Shown: positions 1 to 6,239, numbered from the stretch's first letter. The stretch: DNA of 9,740 bases from an uncultured Eubacteriales bacterium (GCA_934486755.1 CAKSQT010000059.1:1-9740), one strand, 5' to 3'. Numbers and translations: made by a program. The notes: a model not told the origin generated them from the sequence alone.

Positions 1-66
1 AAGTCCTTTCAACGCCTCGTAATACAAATCGTAAAACGTAAATTGTTTTAATCTTTTTTCTTCCAT
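1..66 (-). CDS. Start of a small phage-like protein (possibly DUF6291 family), cut by the window edge
   Basis: Only the first 22 codons are present. They read MEEKRLKQFTFYDLYYEALK and then G-L, running off the left edge. The start is well supported: GAGGAGG sits at 71-77, four bases before the ATG at 64-66. An opening of the form F-x-F-Y-x-x-Y-x-E-A-L is typical of small phage proteins grouped as DUF6291, which usually lie near replication or regulatory genes; this is recalled family knowledge on a very short stretch. It lies downstream of the BRO/DinD-like gene but is separated from it by two terminators, so it probably belongs to another transcript. The rest of the gene is needed to settle the family. 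Confidence 0.45.
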   Translation of the reverse strand, partial: MEEKRLKQFTFYDLYYEALKGL

Positions 67-111
67 TTGCCCTCCTCGTTTTTTCAATTTTTATGTTATT
101 TTCTCGCCCGT

Positions 112-144
112 TCACGGCGGACGATACCGATTGTAATTTTTCAT
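112..144 (-). CDS. Possible 10-codon leader peptide
   Basis: An ATG at 142-144 opens a reading frame MKNYNRYRPP closed by TGA at 112-114. A good ribosome binding site, AAGGAG at 151-156, stands six bases upstream, which is better than chance short ORFs usually have. It ends 45 bases before the next start codon and begins just after the two terminators that close the BRO/DinD-like gene. It could be a translated leader for the gene at 1-66, or the stump of a longer decayed gene. Nothing in the peptide shows a function, so this is a weak call. Confidence 0.25.
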   Translation of the reverse strand: MKNYNRYRPP

Positions 145-164
145 TTATCGCTCCTTTGTTGAGA

Positions 165-193
165 ATAAAAATTGCCGGGATATCTCCCGACAA
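165..193 (-). terminator. Intrinsic terminator, second of a tandem pair
   Basis: Read on the minus strand, TTGTCGGGA (185-193) pairs with TCCCGGCAA (172-180), giving nine base pairs with one G-U around a GATA loop. A run of five T then A-T follows (165-171). This is a standard Rho-independent terminator. It lies downstream of the BRO/DinD-like gene and immediately behind another terminator at 202-233. Confidence 0.75.
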
Positions 194-201
194 TCGCATA
201 C

Positions 202-233
202 AAAAAGGAAGTCAGACTTTTATCCGGCTTCCT
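202..233 (-). terminator. Intrinsic terminator, first of a tandem pair
   Basis: On the minus strand AGGAAGCCGGA (223-233) pairs with TCTGACTTCCT (206-216) across a six-base loop, with one C-A mismatch and one G-U pair. The tail is TTTTT (202-206, sharing the last base of the stem). It begins about 35 bases after the stop codon of the BRO/DinD-like gene and so ends that transcript. Confidence 0.7.
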
Positions 234-267
234 GTTCGTTTTTATGTAATTGTGTATTTTTACGTTT

Positions 268-1119
268 TTAATCTTTCTCTCCGTCGCTGTCCGTTTTCAC
301 TTCAAGCGCGGGCTTGTCGCTCGCATTGAGCGGAGAAATTACCGATTGTCCCAACTGATTTTCGATATCCGTTCTTGCATTTTTTGCTACTTTTCCGCCG
401 CGTTTTGCAATTGTCTTGCTTTCTTCAAACGTATCGGGCTGTTCCTGTTTCGATATCGCCGTCGTCGTAACCTCCGCAAGCATATTCAGAACGAGTTCGA
501 TATTCGTCATATTATCGCGCAGATTTTCTTTTTTCAGCCCTTTGAATTCTTTATAATCTTTAACGGATAAGCCGCTCCACGCCTTCGTCATTTCGTTCGT
601 TAAAATCGCGTAATCTTTTTCCTGCTCTATTCCGCGTGATTTCCACTCGTCGGTCAGTTCTTTACGCATTTCTATCGTCTGCAAGCGTTGATTGATCCAC
701 CCCTCCGTATAACCTTTGGCACGGTAAAAATCCGCGCCGCGAAGTATCGCCTTTTCGGGATCGGCTATTTCGTCAAGTCGTTCGCTTCCCACTTGCGCAA
801 GCCACATTTTAAACGGTTCGGCTTTCGGCGACGGAATCGACTGCACAAGCCGCAAAACGCCTTTCGTATCAAGGCAATCGGTCTTGTAATATTTCCCATC
901 GGCTGCCTGCATTTTCAGTCCGTGACAATTTGTCACGACCTCGCTTCCTTCATTTTTTAAGCGTTGTTTCAGTTTGCGCCAGTATGCGCCCGGATCTTTA
1001 CTTGCCGAATCCGCCAGAACGTTGCATACGTCTACGACGGAAAAATACCATTCTTCTTCGTCGGCATTCCATAAAGTCCGCACCTGCTTATTTTCAAACA
1101 CTTTAATTTTGTTTTGCAT
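268..1119 (-). CDS. BRO-N domain protein, DinD-like (phage antirepressor / DNA damage-inducible D family)
   Basis: This 283-residue protein starts with a BRO-N fold: V-F-E-N-K-Q-V-R near the N-terminus, W-Y-F-S-V-V-D-V-C-N-V-L-A at 24-36, and a helical second half ending near residue 115. BRO-N domains bind DNA and are common in phage antirepressors. The part from about 125 to 265 resembles the C-terminal half of E. coli DinD: the E-K-D-Y-A-I-L-T-N-E stretch at 167-176, F-K-G-L-K-K-E-N-L-R-D at 192-202, and A-K-R-G-G-K-V-A-K near 238. The length is close to that of DinD (about 274). In E. coli DinD is SOS-induced and inhibits RecA strand exchange; that role is inferred here only by similarity. 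GGAGGA at 1128-1133, eight bases before the ATG, supports the start. The gene has about 47-53% GC in sampled lines, unlike the AT-rich helicase gene upstream. It is closed by two terminators. Confidence 0.75.
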   Translation of the reverse strand: MQNKIKVFENKQVRTLWNADEEEWYFSVVDVCNVLADSASKDPGAYWRKLKQRLKNEGSEVVTNCHGLKMQAADGKYYKTDCLDTKGVLRLVQSIPSPKAEPFKMWLAQVGSERLDEIADPEKAILRGADFYRAKGYTEGWINQRLQTIEMRKELTDEWKSRGIEQEKDYAILTNEMTKAWSGLSVKDYKEFKGLKKENLRDNMTNIELVLNMLAEVTTTAISKQEQPDTFEESKTIAKRGGKVAKNARTDIENQLGQSVISPLNASDKPALEVKTDSDGEKD

Positions 1120-1204
1120 TTTAATGTTCCTCCTGCCTGCAAAAAAGTTTTACACCTATCAAGCGAATAAAACGCCGAAAATATTCCGAAATATAAAAAA
1201 TTTT

Positions 1205-3955
1205 TTAAATTATTTTTTCTTGCGGAACTTTCACTTCGATATCCGCTCCCGTCAATACGGCAATTATTTTTTCTTTGCACTCAATAGTGGTTGTCGGAAG
1301 GCGTAAAATCTTAATTCCAGCCGCCGTCAGCAAACGGTCTTTTCTCTTGTCGCGCGCGGCCTGCACATCTTCATTATGTTGGCTTCCGTCAACCTCTACC
1401 ACCATTTCGATTTCCTTGTTCAATTTATTGTATATAAGAAAATCGCAATGAGTATTTATATTGGAAACAAATTTTATATCTTCCGCATCGCTGAGCGAAG
1501 CGGTTTTTATAACGTATTTCAAAGGGTAATTGAATTTGTACCCGAGCGTTCCGTATTCCCCGCTTCGGCAAATCTCGTCTATCACCGTCGCAATTATATT
1601 TTCGCTTGCAAAAGAAGATATATTCAAAAGTTCTTTCTTTGTTTTTTCAAGTATGGGCGCGTAATCGTCATACATCAAATCAAACACGGAAAATACATTG
1701 GTTTTCAATTTTTTCGTTTCACTACAATAATATTCGTAATATTTGGATAAATCTCTCAGTATAGAACCTTCCTGCCCGAGAACTTCTTCGCTCGCAAGAA
1801 TATACAGTCTCTTTTTCGCCCGCGATATTGCGACGTTTATAAGATTAGGATTGTTCAAAAAATCAATCTGTTCTTCATCTTCATAAAATTTAATTTTATT
1901 AGCGACCGTAGACAATACAATATAATCCTTCTCTTTTCCTTGAAATTTATGTATTGTATCGATTACATAGACGCTATCGCCGAATCGTTCATTCAATAAT
2001 GCAATCTGATTATTATATGGAGCGATAATTCCGGTTTTATCCGCGGGTAATTCTTTTATAATCTCTTTTTCGATAATATCGACTTCCCTCTCGTTGGATC
2101 TGTTCCTCTCAAAGTGGGAGCCGTGAGTAATAATCGTTACGCCGTTCCCTTCGATATGCAGTTTGCGAATTACCAACTCGCCGTTGTAGAATCTTTTATT
2201 GCAAAAACCTATAATCTGAGGATCGCACCTATAATGTTCATTCAACAGCGTCGAAATGATCTTTTTCTCTTTCTTCAACACACAATGTAATACACTGTTT
2301 TTAGCGTAATCAAAGTATTCAGGTAACTTGTATTCAGCAAAAATATTGTTTAACGTAGTAAGTAATTGAGATTTTACAACATGCGGCAACTGTTTTTCGT
2401 CGCCTACGAGGACAACCCTTTTCGCCACGGAAAAGGCTATTACTGCGCTGATCAGATCTACCTGGCTCGATTCGTCTATAATCACGCAGTCATACAGAAA
2501 ATTATCACCGGTACAACTCCTTAATGCGTGAGTTGTGCTATACACGATGGGATACCTTTTTATAAAATCGTTAAAATGAAATTTATAATCTTTTATCGAA
2601 AATGTATGTTCACAAAAGCTTTCGTATCTTTCCCGTAAACAGGACAAAAAGATCTTCATGGATAAATCTTTTTGTGCTTTAAGCAGTTCGCTTAAATTGT
2701 TTGTATCAACAAATTCTTGTTTTTTCTCCTTTTCGTCGTTAAGTTCCGAAATTTTGACGTCATAGTATTTATTTTTCAGATACTCTATGGAATCTTCTCT
2801 GTTTTTTGCAATTTCCTTTACTTTTATTATACCGAATCTGAATAAAAATCGCACTCTGTTAAAAAAGCTCGTTATCTTGTTTTCGGGCAATGTTTCAAGA
2901 ACAGACGCCAGTTCCAAAAGTTTTGCGCCGGTATATTTTTTCTTTGTCAACTCTTGCGGAACGATTCTATTTTTTATACGATATTCGGCATCGTTTATTT
3001 CTTTTTCCACTTCATACTCGGAGACAGATTGAACGATTCTTGCAATATCCAAGCTATATTTCAGATAAGTTTCCGCACCCCCGCTTGCTTCTTTCAATAA
3101 ACGTTCGCTATTCGTTTTATCGATTTTCTCAATCTGTCTGATATTGTCATGTGGCGATTCAAAAAACTTTTTTACGTTTTCCGAATTCCCTAAAAAAGCG
3201 TTTAAATAACCAAAGCCGGTCGATTCAAATTTATCTTTAACGTTTCTCGTAGCTTCGTTATTCCCCGAGACAACGGCAACGCTGCCGCCCCTCGCAACGT
3301 AATTCGCCACGATGTTGCGAATCGTTTCTGTTTTTCCCGTCCCAGGAGGACCTTGTATTACGGACAAATCCTCTTCCAAAGCCCTTTTCACCGCAACCCG
3401 CTGAGATGAATTCGTATCGAACGGAAAAATTATTATCTTCTTATTATCTCGCCTGCCAAGTTTTCCTTGCAGAAATTTTCCAAGAACGGAATCATCTAAG
3501 ACAGTTAATTTTTCTAACTGCTTCAGTAAAAAATTTTGTCCGTCTTCCGTCGGCATCAATACCGCAACCGCCTTCAAATACTCTATAAAATTTTTTATTT
3601 CTCTCGTTTCGGTAATATCGCTGACGATTTTTATGCGATGTTTCTCGACTAACCTTGTATATCCCGAACTGTAAAACAATTTAAAGTAAGAATTAAACTG
3701 TATTACTTCGCGCAAACCGTATACCGGTACTTTATCGCAAAAAATTATTTTCCCGACTATATTCACAGTCAGCGGTTTATTTATAATCCTAAGGTCATCC
3801 CAACTTTTCCAATAGAAAGTATCATTGCCCGAATATTTAATTCTGCAAGCATTTCCGCTACCGTCAAACCATTGAACGCGCTTCGTAATATCTTCCCATT
3901 CTTCCGTTTTCGGATTAAATTGAATAATCAGTATTTGCCTTTCGTCAATATTCAT
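1205..3955 (-). CDS. UPF1-like superfamily 1 helicase fused to a DUF2726/DUF559-type (Vsr-related) nuclease
   Basis: This 916-residue protein should unwind or translocate on nucleic acid and probably cuts it. An N-terminal region of about 165 residues that I do not recognise is followed by a split SF1 helicase core of the AAA_11/AAA_12 (UPF1/Dna2) kind. Visible motifs are a Q-motif with Gln185, Walker A GPPGTGKT 202-209, DESSQ 494-498, VGDEKQLP 517-524, HYRCDP 574-579, DTIHKFQGKEKD 666-677 and NVAISRAKKRL 707-717. Between motifs I and II lies a long charged helical insert (about 270-440). Residues 780-905 form a PD-(D/E)XK-like domain with CDFLIYN 837-843, VVEVDGSQH 852-860 and RKDRLLTAAGIKILRLP 871-887; Asp838 and Glu854 are the likely metal ligands. 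The start has GGGGGA at 3961-3966, five bases upstream. It follows the RNase III-like gene by 26 bases. Its last codons lie in a 19-bp repeat and its stop codon falls just outside that repeat. The domain calls are firm; a defence role is inferred. Confidence 0.88.
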   Translation of the reverse strand: MNIDERQILIIQFNPKTEEWEDITKRVQWFDGSGNACRIKYSGNDTFYWKSWDDLRIINKPLTVNIVGKIIFCDKVPVYGLREVIQFNSYFKLFYSSGYTRLVEKHRIKIVSDITETREIKNFIEYLKAVAVLMPTEDGQNFLLKQLEKLTVLDDSVLGKFLQGKLGRRDNKKIIIFPFDTNSSQRVAVKRALEEDLSVIQGPPGTGKTETIRNIVANYVARGGSVAVVSGNNEATRNVKDKFESTGFGYLNAFLGNSENVKKFFESPHDNIRQIEKIDKTNSERLLKEASGGAETYLKYSLDIARIVQSVSEYEVEKEINDAEYRIKNRIVPQELTKKKYTGAKLLELASVLETLPENKITSFFNRVRFLFRFGIIKVKEIAKNREDSIEYLKNKYYDVKISELNDEKEKKQEFVDTNNLSELLKAQKDLSMKIFLSCLRERYESFCEHTFSIKDYKFHFNDFIKRYPIVYSTTHALRSCTGDNFLYDCVIIDESSQVDLISAVIAFSVAKRVVLVGDEKQLPHVVKSQLLTTLNNIFAEYKLPEYFDYAKNSVLHCVLKKEKKIISTLLNEHYRCDPQIIGFCNKRFYNGELVIRKLHIEGNGVTIITHGSHFERNRSNEREVDIIEKEIIKELPADKTGIIAPYNNQIALLNERFGDSVYVIDTIHKFQGKEKDYIVLSTVANKIKFYEDEEQIDFLNNPNLINVAISRAKKRLYILASEEVLGQEGSILRDLSKYYEYYCSETKKLKTNVFSVFDLMYDDYAPILEKTKKELLNISSFASENIIATVIDEICRSGEYGTLGYKFNYPLKYVIKTASLSDAEDIKFVSNINTHCDFLIYNKLNKEIEMVVEVDGSQHNEDVQAARDKRKDRLLTAAGIKILRLPTTTIECKEKIIAVLTGADIEVKVPQEKII
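1209..1227. repeat. 19-bp direct repeat, downstream copy
   Basis: The sequence ATTATTTTTTCTTGCGGAA occurs here and again, identical, at 4502-4520. The match stops on both sides (1208 A against 4501 T; 1228 C against 4521 T). This copy encodes the end of the helicase (P-Q-E-K-I then part of the last Ile codon, preceded by the last base of a Val codon). The pair brackets the two AT-rich genes. Confidence 0.9.
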
Positions 3956-3981
3956 CGTTATCCCCCGATGTGTAAAATCAC

Positions 3982-4485
3982 CTAATTATTTATACGATAT
4001 TTTTCCAATAACGGTAATAGCCATTCTATTATCCATTTCTTCGTTTTATCGAAGCCGGCATCATAATAAACGGCGCCTACAATCGCTTCAATATACGGGT
4101 CGTGTTTTTTATTTACAACCTGTTTATGTTTCGGCGGATTATCCGACTGAAAATATTCATTATTATAGGCATATTCTATCAATTTTTTGTCTGTCATTAT
4201 TTTACGAAAACTTTTATTATTTTCCAGTTCACTCTTTCTTGTAGTGATCTCACCTTTTCTTGTTACCCCGCCTTTATAAAGAAAATCAGAAATAACGGCT
4301 TTTAGAACGGCGTCGCCAACTGTCGCCAATCCTTCATTCGTATATTCTTTATGATTTTTGCTAACATTACGGACTTCGATTTTTTCTGATTTCATTGCCG
4401 CTGAAAGCCAATTGATATCACTAAATTGATATCCTATCTTTTCTTGCAGTTCCGTCATTTTCAAACGTATTTTTTCGTTATCCAT
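3982..4485 (-). CDS. RNase III-like protein, catalytic fold only, with altered active-site residues
   Basis: This 167-residue protein is built around one RNase III endonuclease fold. The signature helix is N-E-G-L-A-T-V-G-D-A-V-L at 50-61 and the second signature is Y-I-E-A-I-V-G-A-V-Y-Y-D at 131-142. The K-G-E-I-T-T-R-K-S-E-L segment (77-87) between them matches the family's middle helices. There is no double-stranded RNA-binding domain: the chain ends about 25 residues after the second signature, so it is shorter than ordinary RNase III (about 220-230). Compared with E. coli RNase III ligands Glu41, Asp45, Asp114 and Glu117, this protein appears to have Ala54, Asp58, Pro130 (with Asp129 beside it) and Glu133, so two positions are non-canonical. 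It may cut dsRNA by a variant mechanism, as Mini-III-type proteins do, or only bind RNA. AAGGGA at 4491-4496 sits five bases before the ATG. The start is 17 bases after the sigma-like stop, so it is probably cotranscribed with that gene and with the helicase. Confidence 0.85.
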   Translation of the reverse strand: MDNEKIRLKMTELQEKIGYQFSDINWLSAAMKSEKIEVRNVSKNHKEYTNEGLATVGDAVLKAVISDFLYKGGVTRKGEITTRKSELENNKSFRKIMTDKKLIEYAYNNEYFQSDNPPKHKQVVNKKHDPYIEAIVGAVYYDAGFDKTKKWIIEWLLPLLEKYRINN

Positions 4486-4501
4486 AGTTTTCCCTTGTGT
4501 T

Positions 4502-4520
4502 ATTATTTTTTCTTGCGGAA
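4502..4520. repeat. 19-bp direct repeat, upstream copy
   Basis: Identical to 1209-1227. On the minus strand it reads TTCCGCAAGAAAAAATAAT and contains the final F-R-K-K-K and the TAA stop of the sigma-like gene. If the cassette inserted here, this copy restored the end of the host gene. In a region of this size, a perfect 19-base match is not expected by chance even allowing for its run of T. Confidence 0.9.
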
Positions 4521-5642
4521 TTCCGGGTTTGAAAATTCAGGTATCGGACCGTCTCCGAATATATCCCGAAGTTGTTCTTCTATCGGGCGCGCGTCGTATT
4601 CGTCCGCCACAACGATATTCTGATATTTTCGTCTGTAATCTTTATAACGTTTCCCGCGTTTTTCCGCTTCTTTCGGTATAAATCGCTCGTTTATAAACTC
4701 TTCCGCCGTCATATCGAGCCGCTTGCAGATTTCTTCCGCTTTCTGAAAAATCTTTTCGAAATTCGTTCCCGCAGGCCTCTGCGGAAAAGTTTTCTTACGG
4801 TGCTCCACCTCTTCGCAAAGCGCAAGATACAGCCATTGCAGTTCTTCTACCTGTCCGTCGAAAATTTCGTAATACATATAACGACTGTGATACGGCAAAT
4901 CGTTCATTCTGTTCCCGAATTCGGTAGGATCGGTTACCTTATCGAACGGGCGCATTATGAGATACGACAGCCCGAATTTATAAAACTCGCGATAACTGTA
5001 AAACCAACTTGCAATATCCGTCTGCTCCTCAACGGGCAGCAGATACAAAAACATATCCCACAAAATATCTTCGTCGTCATCCGTACGGAATTTACGCAGA
5101 AATTTCTCCCACTGGGCGTTCGCGCGTTCCTCGTCGGTTTTGTTTTCCTGCAATGCGTCGCCGATTTTCATCAACCGTTTTGCGACGTAACCTTGCGTTT
5201 TTCCGAGTTCTTCCGCAATTTCCGCCTGTCTGAAGCCGTCTGCATAATACATTTTGTAAATCGTCCGATCGTCAGGCGAAAGCGCGGCAACTTTTTTATC
5301 AATATCGCATTGCTTGTGAATTTTATATGTAAAGTCCGCACAGGAAACATCGTCGTCATCCGGATCTTCCTCCAGGGCTTGTCCGAAATCGTCTTTTCCT
5401 ATATCGATTTTCTTATAAACGTTGGCATTTGCGGATTTTTTGAAGGTTGTTTTATGGTCGTTTTCCCGACGTTCGAGGTTATAATACTCCCTGTCCATTT
5501 CCACAAGTTTATCGAACTGCTCTTCGGGAAGCGCAACCGACGTCAGTCTTTTGCGGTCGTAAAAATAATACAGAAACTTCCCGTTTTCCTCCGCCGCCTG
5601 TTTTTCTTTATTCAGTTTATATGCTCTCGGAGTATCCGCCAT
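4503..5642 (-). CDS. Sigma-70 region 4-like helix-turn-helix protein, phage-type regulator of unknown target
   Basis: This 379-residue protein has one recognisable domain. Residues about 112-165 form a sigma-70 region 4-like helix-turn-helix, with A-A-L-S-P-D-D-R-T-I-Y-K-M-Y-Y at 119-133 and G-F-R-Q-A-E-I-A-E-E-L-G-K-T-Q-G-Y-V at 136-153. No core-binding region 2 is seen, so it is unlikely to be a complete sigma factor; such single-domain proteins are common in phages and integrative elements as transcription regulators. An acidic run, E-E-D-P-D-D-D-D (91-98), precedes the domain. The part after 180 is helical and charged, rich in Trp, Tyr and Phe, and I cannot assign it. AGAGGA at 5649-5654 lies six bases before the ATG. 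Sampled GC (53%) is well above that of the genes on both sides. Its 3' end carries the 19-bp repeat and appears to be the insertion target of the downstream cassette. Confidence 0.7.
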   Translation of the reverse strand: MADTPRAYKLNKEKQAAEENGKFLYYFYDRKRLTSVALPEEQFDKLVEMDREYYNLERRENDHKTTFKKSANANVYKKIDIGKDDFGQALEEDPDDDDVSCADFTYKIHKQCDIDKKVAALSPDDRTIYKMYYADGFRQAEIAEELGKTQGYVAKRLMKIGDALQENKTDEERANAQWEKFLRKFRTDDDEDILWDMFLYLLPVEEQTDIASWFYSYREFYKFGLSYLIMRPFDKVTDPTEFGNRMNDLPYHSRYMYYEIFDGQVEELQWLYLALCEEVEHRKKTFPQRPAGTNFEKIFQKAEEICKRLDMTAEEFINERFIPKEAEKRGKRYKDYRRKYQNIVVADEYDARPIEEQLRDIFGDGPIPEFSNPEFRKKK

Positions 5643-5661
5643 CGTCTATCCTCTTAAAATT

Positions 5662-5857
5662 TTATTTATAATAATTCATTAAATCTTCAAACGTTATTAC
5701 TATTCCAGCCTGTTGCAAAAGTTGCTCTCGTTCATTATATAATTTTTTAAAAGATTCTCTGCCCCTTTCCCATAACGAATCAAATTATGACAGTTTCCGC
5801 ACAAGGATACATATTTTCTTTATAAGCATATACAATATGAATCCTGTTAATTTCAAC
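5662..5857 (-). pseudogene. C-terminal remnant of an HNH endonuclease with two frameshifts
   Basis: Three reading frames, read one after another, give one recognisable HNH tail. The first (from about 5857) reads VEINRIHIVYAYKENMYP, where an HNH E-x-x-H-I-V segment is expected. After about 5803-5806 the frame changes to LCGNCHNLIRYGKGAENLLK, with the C-x-x-C-H zinc/HNH motif. After a T6 run on the plus strand (5743-5748) it changes again to LYNEREQLLQQAGIVITFED followed by LMNYYK and a TAA stop at 5662-5664. Each junction is repaired by adding one base. The N-terminal half is missing. This is the usual end of restriction-type HNH nucleases (L-C-P-N-C-H-R-x-I-H-Y-G, then Y-N-E-R and a closing F-E-x-L-x-x-Y). 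It is a decayed gene unless both shifts are sequencing errors, and even then it lacks its 5' half. Confidence 0.6.
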
Positions 5858-6239
5858 CGATCATCGCCTTAGGCATAGCGGCAACAGAACTTTCCTGTTC
5901 TTTAACAATTTCGTCCGAGGTATACATACTTTTATCGCAAAGTTTTGAATAGTTCAATTTTAACTTTTCTTCCAAATAGTGCATATTCATCTTTAATTCT
6001 GTGAGAATATCGCTCCAGGTTTTTACTACAATTGTGCAATTTTTTACTTTGTAAACACAATTATAAATACCGTGATGACGACTGTTGTTAATTTCGCCCT
6101 CTATTTCATCATTATATTCATTTCCAACCAAAATAAAATTCCATTCAATTTTATCGCTTTGAAACCGACTATCGCTCTTTATAACACCATAATATTTCTT
6201 TATTTGCCCAAGTTCTTTACTGGATAAGGTAATTGAGCT
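5853..6239 (-). pseudogene. C-terminal fragment of a GHKL-type ATP-binding protein with a nuclease-like tail
   Basis: The frame is open from 6239 (just after an in-frame TAA at 6240-6242) to a TGA at 5853, giving 128 codons without a credible start. It begins SSITLSSKELGQIKKYYGV, continues I-E-W-N-F-I-L-V-G-N-E, and then TIVVKTWSDILTEL and L-E-E-K-L-K-L. This order matches, as I recall it, the C-terminus of large HSP90/MutL-like ATP-binding proteins, in which a E-L-K-x-P motif precedes x-I-x-I-S-S-K-x-x-x-Q-I-x-x-Y and W-x-F-W-V-V-S-x-E, and the protein ends with V-K-T-W-S-x-I-I and a charged helix. Here the sequence is cut immediately downstream of where that E-x-K motif should be, right at the stop of the R-M gene. 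It could be read as a 92-residue ORF from a TTG at 6131, but no ribosome binding site supports this. Confidence 0.5.

Larger units (their letters stand above)
1228..4520. mobile_element. Putative inserted two-gene cassette bounded by 19-bp direct repeats
   Basis: The stretch between the repeats, plus one repeat copy, is 3293 bases. It carries only the RNase III-like gene and the helicase-nuclease gene. Its sampled base composition (25-38% GC) is lower than that of the genes on both sides (47-53%). Deleting it with one repeat copy would leave the sigma-like gene with the same last residues and stop codon, followed by the leader of the BRO/DinD-like gene. This is the pattern expected of insertion into the 3' end of a gene. 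No recombinase, transposase or terminal inverted repeat is visible, so mobilisation would depend on an enzyme encoded elsewhere. The cassette and its polarity are inference; the repeats and composition step are seen directly. Confidence 0.55.

Noticed and set aside
1178..1208. A terminator after the helicase formed by a 5-bp A-T stem around TCGG followed by four T.
   Set aside because: The stem is short and all A-T, so termination would be weak. It is no better than expected in AT-rich spacer DNA.
1032..1280. An 82-codon minus-strand ORF across the BRO/DinD-like start.
   Set aside because: It overlaps the helicase end and the BRO/DinD-like start in another frame and has no recognisable features.
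1205..4485. Assignment of the helicase pair to the Mokosh system.
   Set aside because: The helicase core is of the same broad kind, but the nuclease tail has E-V-D-G-S-Q-H and R-K-D features of DUF2726/DUF559 and no H-x-K-x(4)-D phospholipase D motif. The partner is RNase III-like.
4572..5657. A 361-codon open frame on the plus strand opposite the sigma-like gene.
   Set aside because: It mirrors the minus-strand gene, whose helix-turn-helix is recognisable and whose start has a good ribosome binding site. The plus-strand product has no recognisable domain and is an antisense shadow of the codon usage.
5656..5700. A promoter for the sigma-like gene using TATAAA and TTGAAG upstream.
   Set aside because: The spacing is about 14 bases and the region is the decayed HNH coding tail. 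The match is not good enough to list.
5853..6131. A complete 92-residue small gene starting at TTG 6131.
   Set aside because: The similarity to a larger family runs upstream of the TTG to 6239, and no ribosome binding site precedes it. A truncated fragment explains it better.
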